This document shows, piece after piece, positions 24,547 through 32,031 of a stretch of 64,000 bases of DNA; position 1 is the first letter of the stretch; every line of letters begins with the position of its first letter. Origin of the DNA: Albimonas sp963816545 (GTDB lineage Bacteria; Pseudomonadota; Alphaproteobacteria; Rhodobacterales; Rhodobacteraceae); assembly GCA_963816545.1 (NCBI GenBank), contig CAWFLE010000011.1, positions 24,925 to 88,924 of the forward strand, read 5' to 3'. Below the pieces are notes generated by a model. The model ran no database searches. It was not told the DNA's origin and saw only the letters and a program-made list of their open reading frames with translations. The position numbers were made by a program, and so were the translations under genes.

Positions 24547-27045
24547 ATGCGGCTGATCGGGAGAGACCGAGTGCAAGGCGGAACATCCGGAAGCGTCGCG
24601 CTTCCCGGCAGGGGCGGGGAGATGGGCCGGCTCATCCGCGCCTATGACTGGGACGGGACGCCGCTCGGGCCGCTCGAAGACTGGCCGCAGGTGCTGCATG
24701 TTCTCGTCGACCTGATACTGACCGCGAGCCAGCCCATGTTCGTCGTCTGGGGGCCGGAGCGCACGCTTATCTACAACGATGCCTACAGCGAGATACTCGC
24801 GGCCAAGCACCCGGCGCTCGGCCTGCCCTTCGACGTCGTGTGGAGCGAGATCTGGGAGCGGGACCTGGAGCCTATCGTGACGAGAGCCTATGCGGGCGAG
24901 GCCCTGCACATGGACGACATCCCCCTCATGATGATGCGAAAGGGCTACCTGGAGGAGACGCATTTCTCTTTCTCCTACACCCCCGTGCGCAGCGCCGAGG
25001 GCTTGGTCCAGGGCTTCCTGTGCCCATGCTTCGAGATCACCGAGCAGGTGCTCGAGGAGCGCCGGGCCCGGTTGAGGATGGATTACACCGAAAGCTGCCG
25101 GACGCTTCACGATCCGGTCGAGCTGAGCTATGACGCGGCCGCGCTACTCGCGCGTCACCTTGGCGTCGAGCAGAGCGCCTATGCCGAGATAGACGAGACC
25201 GGCGAGTTCGCGGTCATCGAGCGCGACTGGAACAGCGGCGGCATGCCGAGCAACGTCGGACGTCACCGACTGAATGGTTTCGGCCCCGATTTCATCCTGG
25301 ACCTGAAAGCGGGACGCAGCATCGCCATCGGCGATGTGCGCGAGGATCCGCGCACATCCGCCCCCCGGGCGGCGGAGGCGTTCGCGCAGCGCGGCATCCG
25401 GTCCTTCCTGAATGTCCCCCATCTGCGCGACGGCCGGCTCGTCGCCGTCATGGCCGTGCATTCCTCTGAGCCGAGGCACTGGCGCCCGGCCGACATCGCG
25501 TTGGTCGAAGAGATCGCGCAACGGGCCCATGCGGCGGTGGAAGGCGCACGCTCCGAGGCCGCGCGTCGCCTGAGCGAGAGGCGCCTGCGAGAAACCCGGG
25601 ATGCGCTGGCGCTGGCGACCACCGCATCGCGCCTGGGCTGGATCACCTGGGATTTCGCTACCGGCGCAGCAAGTCTGGACGCCCGCGGGCGCGAGATCAT
25701 GGACCTGGGCGAGGGTGCGATCACGATCGCCGACTGGATGAAGCGCATTCATCCCGAGGACCACGAGCCATTCGATCGGGAGATGCGGTCTTGCCTGCGC
25801 GACGGGCGCCCGTTCGACCTGGACTATCGCGTCATCCACCGGAACGGCAGTCAGCGCCACGTGCATGGCACCGGCGTTCTCCAGGCCGACGCCGACGGCG
25901 AGCCCGCGCTCGGCACGGGCCTCGTGCGCGACGTGACCAATCGCAGGCTCTCTGAGGAGCGGCAGAACATGCTGATGGCCGAGCTCGATCACCGGGTGAA
26001 GAACATCCTCGCGGTCGTGCAGGCAATCGCGCGGCAGAGCCTGGGTCGAGGGCGCGAGGCCGGCCCGGAGGCGTTCGAGAGGCTGGTAGGCCGGATTTCC
26101 GCGCTGGCGCAGTCCCACACCCTCTTGGCCGAAAGCCGTTGGGAAGGCGCCTCCCTCGACCTCCTGGTCGAGAGCGCGGTTGCGCCCTATCGAGGCGATG
26201 GCATCGGCCGCGTCCTTGCGGACGGGCCGGAGCTGAACGTCAATCCCAAGGCCGCGCAGACCTTGACCCTCGCCCTGCACGAGCTGGTCACCAACGCGGC
26301 CAAGTACGGGGCTCTGTCGCGCCGGTCCGGGCAGGTCGCTGCGCAGTGGCGGGTTTCCGGCGAGGGAAACGAACGCCGGTTGATCTTCGTCTGGCAGGAA
26401 CGCGGCGGCCCTCGGATCGAGGGCCCTCCGAGCCGCAAGGGCTTCGGGTCGATTCTGATCGAGCGCGTACTCACCTCGGATCTTGGCGGCGAGGTGTCCC
26501 TGGATTTTGCACCCGGGGGGTTGCGGGCCGTCTTCGATCTGCCGCTCGAAAATCTGCGGACCGGGGAAACGGAGGCTGTACGGGTCTTCAGCCCTGCCGC
26601 GCCCCTGGTTGGCGACCCGACGGTGCTCCGGGGCAAAAGGGTCCTCGTCGCCGAGGACGAGCATCTCGTGGCTTGGGAGACCGTGGCGGCCTTGCGGGCG
26701 GCGGGATGTCTGGTGTTGGGGCCGGTGACGACGCTCAGGGAGGCACTGAGCGTCGTGGGGACCGAGAGTTTCGACGCGGCGGTCCTGGACGTAAACCTGA
26801 ACGGAGACCTCGTCTGGCCGGCCGCGCAAGTCGTGCAGGCGCGCGGGATCCCCTTCGTCTTCGCAACCGGCTACGCGAGCAGGATCGACATTCCGGAAGT
26901 ACTGACGGGAGCGTTCTGGATCGAGAAGCCTTTCCCCGCTGAACGGCTGGCTCAGGCCCTCGCCGCCGCGGTGACCGACCAGCAGCTGGGTGCGCCCGCA
27001 GCGGCGGTCGGCTTGACCTGCGGGCGACCTGACCTGGGCGGGTGA
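24547..27045 (+). CDS. Hybrid HWE histidine kinase with PAS, GAF and receiver domains
   Basis: From the ATG at 24547 the protein has about 832 residues. The order is: N-terminal PAS-like domain with the typical GGEMGRLIRAYDWDGTPLGP and QPMFVVWGPERTLIYNDAYS; a GAF domain at roughly 175-335 (PVELSYDAAALLARHLGVEQ); a second PAS at about 345-465; and an HWE-type kinase core with MAELDHRVKNILAVVQAIAR, where His482 should be phosphorylated, and LALHELVTNAAKYGALS as the N box. A C-terminal receiver follows with VLDVNLNGD, Asp748 the acceptor. There is no membrane segment, so it senses something in the cytoplasm, possibly light or redox. HWE kinases often feed general stress responses in alphaproteobacteria. 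Starts at 24466 or 24622 are possible. Confidence 0.9.
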   Translation: MRLIGRDRVQGGTSGSVALPGRGGEMGRLIRAYDWDGTPLGPLEDWPQVLHVLVDLILTASQPMFVVWGPERTLIYNDAYSEILAAKHPALGLPFDVVWSEIWERDLEPIVTRAYAGEALHMDDIPLMMMRKGYLEETHFSFSYTPVRSAEGLVQGFLCPCFEITEQVLEERRARLRMDYTESCRTLHDPVELSYDAAALLARHLGVEQSAYAEIDETGEFAVIERDWNSGGMPSNVGRHRLNGFGPDFILDLKAGRSIAIGDVREDPRTSAPRAAEAFAQRGIRSFLNVPHLRDGRLVAVMAVHSSEPRHWRPADIALVEEIAQRAHAAVEGARSEAARRLSERRLRETRDALALATTASRLGWITWDFATGAASLDARGREIMDLGEGAITIADWMKRIHPEDHEPFDREMRSCLRDGRPFDLDYRVIHRNGSQRHVHGTGVLQADADGEPALGTGLVRDVTNRRLSEERQNMLMAELDHRVKNILAVVQAIARQSLGRGREAGPEAFERLVGRISALAQSHTLLAESRWEGASLDLLVESAVAPYRGDGIGRVLADGPELNVNPKAAQTLTLALHELVTNAAKYGALSRRSGQVAAQWRVSGEGNERRLIFVWQERGGPRIEGPPSRKGFGSILIERVLTSDLGGEVSLDFAPGGLRAVFDLPLENLRTGETEAVRVFSPAAPLVGDPTVLRGKRVLVAEDEHLVAWETVAALRAAGCLVLGPVTTLREALSVVGTESFDAAVLDVNLNGDLVWPAAQVVQARGIPFVFATGYASRIDIPEVLTGAFWIEKPFPAERLAQALAAAVTDQQLGAPAAAVGLTCGRPDLGG

Positions 27046-27254
27046 AGGCCTCGCTCCGCGCAGGTCCCGACGATCTCCGTGAAGGTCCGCATGGCCAAGC
27101 GGACGAGGCGCCCACCCTGAAATCGACGCGACCAGGGTTCGGATGTGCAGTGGCAGAGTCCGGCCGCAGAGCGCCTGCGGCCGTTATCGCCAGCGCAGCC
27201 GGCTGAAGGAGATAAAAGCCAGCGCGGTGGAGGCCGTCGCGCCCGAGCACCCCC

Positions 27255-27368
27255 TCACTTCCGAAGATACTTGACCAGCGCCGCGATCACGAGCCCCACC
27301 AGCACGAGGCAGAGGATCACCCAGATCCATCCGAAGCCTCCGTGCATGTAGCCGTATTCCGCCATCAT
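27255..27368 (-). CDS. 37-residue single-pass membrane peptide
   Basis: On the minus strand an AGGAG site precedes MMAEYGYMHGGFGWIWVILC, followed by a strongly hydrophobic stretch (LVLVGLVIAALV) and the basic end KYLRK. It is 37 residues long and consists of one membrane helix with a Met/Tyr/His-bearing N terminus. It lies downstream of the DUF411 gene at the edge of the copper island, in the same direction. Small peptides of this type accompany copper-export genes, but I cannot name a family. It is too short for many automatic annotations. Confidence 0.65.
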   Translation of the reverse strand: MMAEYGYMHGGFGWIWVILCLVLVGLVIAALVKYLRK

Positions 27369-27394
27369 GGTCTTGCTCCTTCAAGCCAAGAGAG

Positions 27395-27456
27395 GAGCCG
27401 GCGGCGTGCGACAAGCCGGCTCCGAGGATGATCGGACCGCCCGGCGGTGCGGGCGG
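27395..27456. terminator. Two GC hairpins after the DUF411 gene
   Basis: GAGCCGGC (27395-27402) pairs with GCCGGCTC (27415-27422), and CCGCCCG (27437-27443) pairs with CGGGCGG (27450-27456). They fill the gap between the DUF411 stop and the small membrane peptide. No clear U tract follows, so they may stabilise or attenuate rather than end the transcript. Confidence 0.4.
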
Positions 27457-27460
27457 CCCG

Positions 27461-27913
27461 TCAGCGGTGGCGGGCGAAGACCTCCGTCTCGCCGTCGTCG
27501 CCGATCAGCAGGGTCTCGTAGGGCTGGCTTTCGTTGCCGAAGTCCATGCCGGGCGAGCCGAGCGGCATGCCCGGCACGGCGAGGCCGATCGCGTCGGGGC
27601 GCTGGTCCAGCAGGCGCTTGACGTCCTCGGCGGGGACGTGGCCCTCAATGACGTAGCCCTCTACGCGGGCGGTGTGGCAGGAGATCTGGTCCTGCTGGAG
27701 GCCCAGACGGACCTTCAGGGCCATCAGCTCGCCCTGGGCGGCGTTCTCGACCTCAACGTCGAAGCCGGCCTCCTGCATGTGCTCCACCCAGGCGGTGCAG
27801 CAGCCGCAGGTCGCGGTCTTCACCACATGCATCGCCGGCCCGGCCGCGGCGGCGCCGGCGGCCAGGAGGGCGGCGGCGAAGGCGGCGGGGGCGAGGCGGT
27901 TGCGTAGGGTCAT
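27461..27913 (-). CDS. DUF411 periplasmic metal-binding protein
   Basis: The protein has 150 residues with a Sec signal peptide (residues 1-24, RLAPAAFAAALLAAGAAAA). The mature domain shows VVKTATCGCCTAWVEHMQEA, a CxCC metal site, then QDQISCHTARVEGYVIEGHV, VPGMPLGSPGMD and the PYETLLIGDDGETEVFARHR end; all are DUF411 hallmarks. DUF411 proteins occur in copper and silver resistance loci and are thought to bind the metal in the periplasm. It follows copB on the minus strand with a 12-base gap, so it belongs to the same operon as copA, copB and the cupredoxin. Confidence 0.9.
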   Translation of the reverse strand: MTLRNRLAPAAFAAALLAAGAAAAGPAMHVVKTATCGCCTAWVEHMQEAGFDVEVENAAQGELMALKVRLGLQQDQISCHTARVEGYVIEGHVPAEDVKRLLDQRPDAIGLAVPGMPLGSPGMDFGNESQPYETLLIGDDGETEVFARHR

Positions 27914-27925
27914 GTCGTCTCTCCT

Positions 27926-28618
27926 TCAGAACATCATGCGGGCGCCGAGGACGAGGTAGAGCGCATCCCGCGCCTCCCCGTCCGCCCGGCGCAGGTCGCC
28001 GCTCTCCCCGAAGGCGCGCTCGTAGTGCACGCCCACGTAGGGAGAGACCGTCCGGCCCACGAGATCGTAGCCGAGCCGGGCGCCGACCTCGACCGTCGGC
28101 GCCCAGGCGCCGGCGCCGATGCCCGCGTCGTCGCGCAGGGGCAGGTCCACCTCCACGCTCGGGACGAGGATCAGGCGGTTGGTGATCAGCGCCTCGTATT
28201 CCATGTCGAGCCGGGCGAAGGGCCGGTCCGACAGGAACAGGTCGGCGTCGATCTCGAACCACTGGGGCGAGAGGCCATGCAGCCCCACCACCCCGTAGAC
28301 CCGGTCCGGCCCCGCGGGCGTGCTGACGCTGACGCCCGCGGCGAGGTTGAAGAACTCGGAGACCGGGGTCTCGAGGCGCAGCTGGTTCTCCAGCGCCTCG
28401 AAGGCGTCATCGGCCGTGGCGTATTCGGCCTTGCTGCGCCAGACGGCGCGCAGCTCGTCCGTGCCGGCGAAGGCGTCGACATCCCATTCGAGGAGATCCG
28501 CGTCCTCGCCGAAGCGGTATTCGAGACGTTCGGCCTGGACGCCCCAGAACAGGGGCTCGGCGGCGGCGGCGGCGGGGGCGGCCGCGAGGGCCGCCAGAAG
28601 GGGCAGGATCCGGCGCAT
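27926..28618 (-). CDS. copB: CopB outer-membrane copper resistance protein (first set)
   Basis: The protein has 230 residues and a signal peptide (MRRILPLLAALAAAPAAAAA). The mature part matches the CopB family: FWGVQAERLEYRFGEDADLL, EWDVDAFAGTDELRAVWRSK, then alternating beta-strand segments and the aromatic end LVLGARMMF typical of outer-membrane barrels. It lacks the long Met-rich N-terminal repeats of Pseudomonas CopB. It directly follows copA (two-base gap) on the minus strand. A second, more divergent copy lies at 33729-34538. It likely sequesters or exports copper at the outer membrane. Confidence 0.9.
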   Translation of the reverse strand: MRRILPLLAALAAAPAAAAAEPLFWGVQAERLEYRFGEDADLLEWDVDAFAGTDELRAVWRSKAEYATADDAFEALENQLRLETPVSEFFNLAAGVSVSTPAGPDRVYGVVGLHGLSPQWFEIDADLFLSDRPFARLDMEYEALITNRLILVPSVEVDLPLRDDAGIGAGAWAPTVEVGARLGYDLVGRTVSPYVGVHYERAFGESGDLRRADGEARDALYLVLGARMMF

Positions 28619-28620
28619 CC

Positions 28621-30354
28621 TCAGCCCTCCGTGCCCGGCGCCGCCAGGGAAGCGGCCTTCGGCCCGCCCTCCACGATCACCTTGCGCATCATGCCGCCGT
28701 CCATGTGGTAGGCGAGGTGGCAGTGGAAGGCCCAGGTTCCAGGGGCGTCCACCTCGGTCTCCATGCTGACGGTCGTGCCGGGGGCCACGCTGATCACGTG
28801 CTTGGCCGGGTTCCAGCGGCCGGCGCCGACGTCGAGGATCGACCACATGCCGTGCAGGTGCATGGGGTGGGTCATCATCGTCTCGTTGACGAAGGTGAAG
28901 CGCACCCGCTCGCCGTATTGCAGGCGGATGGGGTCGGCGTCCTCGAACTTCACGCCGTCGATGGACCAGATGTAGCGCTCCATGTTGCCGGTGAGGCGGA
29001 GCGTGATCTCCCGCGTCGGGGCCCGCTCGGGGTAGAGGGGCGACTGGGCGCGCAGGTCGGCGTAGGAGAGGAAGCGCCCGCCCTCCGCCGCCTGCGGGGT
29101 CAGGCCGCTGCCCGGGGCGTAGAACGGATCGGTATGCGCCTTACCGGCCATCATCGTGCCGTCGGGCATCATGTGGCCGCCGCCGTGGCCCATCGCGTCA
29201 TGGGAGGCGCCGGCCATCGTCGATCCGTCCGGCATCCGGTGCGCGCCGGCGGCCATGGCGCCGTGGTCCGTTGCGCCGTGGTCCATCCCTTCATGCGCCA
29301 TGCCCATGTCTGCCATGGTCAGGCGCGGGGGTTCGCGCAGCGCGGGCAGCGGCTCGGCCATGCCCTCGCGCGGGGCGAGGGTGCCGCGGGCGAGCGCGGT
29401 GCGGGCCATGCTCTCGGCAAGGAGATTGTAGGCGCGCTCCTCGGTCGGGCGGACGATGACGTCGTAGGTCTCGCCCACCGCGATGCGCAGCTCGTCCACC
29501 GTCACGGGCTGCACGTTGTTCCCGTCAGCCTGCACCACCGTCATCTCCAGCCCCGGTATGCGGACGTCGAAATAGGTCATGGCCGAGGAGTTGATCAGAC
29601 GCAGGCGCACCCGCTCGCCCGGCTTGAACAGGCCGGTCCAGTTGGCCTCCGCATCGCGGCCGTTGATCAGGGGCGAGAAGCCCTGCACGTCCTCCACGTC
29701 CGTGGGCATCATGCGCATGTCGCCCCAGGCGGCGCGGTCGGCGAGGGCCGCGCCGAGGCCGTCCTCGCGCGCGTCCTCGAACAGGTCCATGAGCGTGCGC
29801 TGCTGGCGGTTGTAGTAGTCCGCCGACATCTTGAGGTTGCGCATGACCCGCATGCCGTGATGCGGGTGCGCGTCGGTGAGCTGCACCACATAGTCGCGGT
29901 CGTAGCGGAAGGGCTCGCGCCCCTTCGGCTCGATCACGATGGCGCCGTAGGCCCCGTCCGGCTCCTGGAACCCGCTGTGGGAGTGGAACCAGTAGGTCCC
30001 GCTCTGCCGGATCGGGAAGCGGTAGGTGAAGGTCTCGCCGGGGGCGATGCCGTCGTAGCTCATGCCCGGCACGCCGTCCTGGTCCGTGGGCAGGATCAGG
30101 CCGTGCCAGTGCACCGAGGTGGTCTCGGAGAGGTTGTTGGTGACGTTGATCGTCACCTCCTCCCCCTCCTGGAAGCGCAGGACCGGGCCCGGCGAGGCGC
30201 CGTTGAAGCCGATGCCGGAGCGGGAGAAATCTCCCGTCTCGATGGTCACGGGGTCCACCGTGAGGTCGTAGGTCCCGGCCGTCGCGGCGCCGATGGCGGC
30301 CGCGACCGCGCCGGCGCCGAGCAGGCTCGCCCGGACTGCGCGCAATGCGTTCAT
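28621..30354 (-). CDS. copA: CopA multicopper oxidase (first set, Sec-type leader)
   Basis: This 577-residue periplasmic oxidase has all four copper-ligand motifs: TSVHWHGLILP, GTYWFHSHSGFQ, HPMHLHGMWS and the type 1 motif AFHCHLAYHMDGGMM. Residues 370-440 form an insert rich in Met, His and Asp (MAHEGMDHGATDHGAM and MPDGTMMAG repeats), which can bind extra Cu+. The leader MNALRAVRASLLGAGAVAAA has no twin-arginine motif, unlike the second CopA copy, although this enzyme class usually uses Tat. The start at 30354 is well placed; the frame remains open far upstream without homology. It heads copA-copB-DUF411 and follows the cupredoxin gene by 59 bases. Confidence 0.93.
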   Translation of the reverse strand: MNALRAVRASLLGAGAVAAAIGAATAGTYDLTVDPVTIETGDFSRSGIGFNGASPGPVLRFQEGEEVTINVTNNLSETTSVHWHGLILPTDQDGVPGMSYDGIAPGETFTYRFPIRQSGTYWFHSHSGFQEPDGAYGAIVIEPKGREPFRYDRDYVVQLTDAHPHHGMRVMRNLKMSADYYNRQQRTLMDLFEDAREDGLGAALADRAAWGDMRMMPTDVEDVQGFSPLINGRDAEANWTGLFKPGERVRLRLINSSAMTYFDVRIPGLEMTVVQADGNNVQPVTVDELRIAVGETYDVIVRPTEERAYNLLAESMARTALARGTLAPREGMAEPLPALREPPRLTMADMGMAHEGMDHGATDHGAMAAGAHRMPDGSTMAGASHDAMGHGGGHMMPDGTMMAGKAHTDPFYAPGSGLTPQAAEGGRFLSYADLRAQSPLYPERAPTREITLRLTGNMERYIWSIDGVKFEDADPIRLQYGERVRFTFVNETMMTHPMHLHGMWSILDVGAGRWNPAKHVISVAPGTTVSMETEVDAPGTWAFHCHLAYHMDGGMMRKVIVEGGPKAASLAAPGTEG

Positions 30355-30413
30355 GGATGTCTTCCCGACTGTCGCGAGGGGACGCGCGGCGAGGGCGCCG
30401 CGGATCGCAGGGC

Positions 30414-30956
30414 TCAGGGGTTCAGCTCGACCGCGCCGGTCATGCCGGCCTGGTAGTGGCCGGGGACGTTGCAGGCGAATTCCAGCGCGACGTCCGCATC
30501 CTCGGGGAAGGTCCAGATGATCTCGCCGCTCTCGCCGGGCTCCAGCAGGACGCTGTTGGCGTCGTGGTGCATGCCGTGGCCCATGGTGGCCTGCATGTGC
30601 TCGGCCGCCTTCATGTCCACGTGGTCGGGCATCAGGACGCCGTGCTCGACCATCATCTGCATCTCGTCCTGATGGGCGGCGTGCATGGCGGCCGTGCCGA
30701 TGTTGAACTCGTGCACCAGCTCGCCGGCGTTGCGGACGCGGAAGCGGACGGTCTCGCCGGCCTCCACCTGCACGCTCTCGGGCTCGTAGTAGTTGTCGTG
30801 CATCACGACGTCGATGGTGCGGCCGGCGTTGGCCGCCTTGCCCGGTTCGCCCGCCGCAGGGGCGCCGTGGCCGCCGGAATGGGCGCCCGCGGCGAAGGCG
30901 GCGACGGGAAGGAGGAGCGCGGCGGCGACGGCGCGCGCGAGGATTGCGTTGGGCAT
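30414..30956 (-). CDS. Periplasmic cupredoxin with Met/His-rich insert
   Basis: The protein has 180 residues with a signal peptide (MPNAILARAVAAALLLPVAA). The cupredoxin fold is shown by RTIDVVMHDNYYEPESVQVE, AGETVRFRVRNAGELVHEFN (first His ligand) and the C-terminal ligand loop EFACNVPGHYQAGMTG with Cys, His and Met. Between the two halves is an insert EMQMMVEHGVLMPDHVDMKA and MQATMGHGMHHD that could bind further copper. Proteins of this kind donate or scavenge copper next to CopA. It lies upstream of copA on the minus strand and probably shares the CueR-type promoter at 31365-31395. Confidence 0.9.
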   Translation of the reverse strand: MPNAILARAVAAALLLPVAAFAAGAHSGGHGAPAAGEPGKAANAGRTIDVVMHDNYYEPESVQVEAGETVRFRVRNAGELVHEFNIGTAAMHAAHQDEMQMMVEHGVLMPDHVDMKAAEHMQATMGHGMHHDANSVLLEPGESGEIIWTFPEDADVALEFACNVPGHYQAGMTGAVELNP

Positions 30957-31015
30957 GGTGATCCCCTGGAAGTTGAAGCAGGTTCCGGGCCCTCGGGGGG
31001 CGGACGATCTTGGCT

Positions 31016-31357
31016 TCAGCCTCGCGGAGGCGGCGTCTCGGTCTCAGGGGTGGCCGGTGCGAGCTTCGGTGTGGGAGCGGACGCCAGCTGCGCCGGAAGA
31101 GGCGCACGATGCAGGTCCGCCATCTCCCGCTGGGGGAGGGCGACCGCGGCGCAATGGCCGCCGAACAGGTCGCAGGACATCGCCGCCGTCTGATCGGCGC
31201 CACCTGCATGGTGATCGGGACAGGGATGATGCTGCGTCGGCCCCGCCTCATGACCGCCGTGAACCGTCACGAGCCCCGGCTCAACGGTCTTCGCGCCGGC
31301 CGCAAGCGGCGCCGCAGCGAAGAGGAGGATCAGGATCAGGCGAAGCAGGTTCTGCAT
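31016..31357 (-). CDS. Small secreted His/Cys-containing protein of the copper island
   Basis: The protein has 113 residues with a signal peptide (MQNLLRLILILLFAAAPLAA). The mature part carries several potential metal ligands: VTVHGGHEAGPTQHHPCPDH, SCDLFGGHCAA, then a Pro-rich tail. I do not recognise a family; small DUF2946-like proteins of copper loci look broadly similar. It is the first gene downstream of a well-formed CueR-type promoter, with the cupredoxin gene 59 bases further on. Its job is probably copper binding in the periplasm. Confidence 0.6.
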   Translation of the reverse strand: MQNLLRLILILLFAAAPLAAGAKTVEPGLVTVHGGHEAGPTQHHPCPDHHAGGADQTAAMSCDLFGGHCAAVALPQREMADLHRAPLPAQLASAPTPKLAPATPETETPPPRG

Positions 31358-31364
31358 TGGACCG

Positions 31365-31395
31365 GAGATAGGGCTTCCCGCAGGTGGAAGGTCAA
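31365..31395 (-). promoter_or_regulatory. CueR/HmrR-type promoter for the minus-strand copper operon
   Basis: On the minus strand TTGACC (31390-31395) and TATCTC (31365-31370) are separated by exactly 19 bp, the long spacer typical of MerR-family promoters. Within the spacer lies the dyad TTCC-N6-GGAA. It is placed directly before the small secreted protein, cupredoxin, copA and copB genes. No merR/cueR gene is in the window. Confidence 0.75.
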
Positions 31396-31442
31396 GTGAC
31401 TTCGTCGTGTGAAGCGGCGCCTGCTGGCGGAAATTGATCCGG

Positions 31443-31473
31443 TTGAGGAACCTTCCAGTGCGGGAACGTCGTT
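31443..31473 (+). promoter_or_regulatory. Possible MerR-type promoter for DUF305/copA2 operon
   Basis: TTGAGG (31443-31448), a 19-bp spacer containing CCTTCCAGTGCGGGAAC with TTCC/GGAA arms, then GTCGTT. The -10 is poor, but the arrangement copies the two clearer MerR-type promoters of the island. Confidence 0.5.
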
Positions 31474-31510
31474 CGGCCTTCGACGGCCGCCGCTGAAAGG
31501 ATCGAGATCA

Positions 31511-31993
31511 ATGAAGAACCCCTACGTCAGGTTCGCCGCCATGATCGCCACCTCCACCGCGGCGATGTTCCTGATGATGTACCTCAACACCTACGCGTGG
31601 GATCACATCTACTACAGCGAGACCCGCACCTACATGGCGATCTACATGGGCGCCGGCATGGCGATCATCATGCTCGCTTACATGCTGGGCATGTATGCCA
31701 ACCGCCGCGCGAACCTCGCGATCTTCCTCGGGGCCGCGGTGGTGTTCGCAGGCTCGCTCTGGCTGCTGCGCAGCCAGACGACGGTGCAGGACGAGTCATG
31801 GATGCGCGCGATGATCCCGCACCATTCCATCGCCATCCTGACCAGCGAGCGGGCGGAGATCTCGGATCCGAGGGTTCGCAAGCTCGCCGACGAGATCATC
31901 GAGGCGCAGCGGCTTGAGATCGCGGAGATGAAGGCCCTGCTGGCCGACCTCAATGGCGGCCCGCCCGCCACGCCGGAGATCGACGGGAAGTGA
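31511..31993 (+). CDS. DUF305 protein with N-terminal membrane domain
   Basis: This 160-residue protein has three hydrophobic segments (about residues 8-26, 38-58 and 66-84) followed by a C-terminal DUF305 half with WMRAMIPHHSIAILTSERAE and a helical end, EIIEAQRLEIAEMKALL. DUF305 proteins accompany copper resistance genes; the paired His and Met residues suggest metal binding. It opens the plus-strand copper operon, and the stop codon is followed within about 40 bases by the TTG start of the second CopA. The longer upstream frame has no recognisable sequence, so I use the ATG at 31511. Confidence 0.85.
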   Translation: MKNPYVRFAAMIATSTAAMFLMMYLNTYAWDHIYYSETRTYMAIYMGAGMAIIMLAYMLGMYANRRANLAIFLGAAVVFAGSLWLLRSQTTVQDESWMRAMIPHHSIAILTSERAEISDPRVRKLADEIIEAQRLEIAEMKALLADLNGGPPATPEIDGK

Positions 31994-32031
31994 CCGACCT
32001 CCACCGGCCGCCAACGAAGAAGGAGAGGACC

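Noticed and set aside
24490..26829. Long minus-strand frames opposite the histidine kinase
   Set aside because: No recognisable sequence; the plus strand encodes PAS, GAF, HWE kinase and receiver domains with all motifs.
28705..30456. A 583-codon frame opposite copA, rich in His, Val and Gly
   Set aside because: It is the complement of the Met/Asp/His-rich oxidase gene and has no motif of its own.
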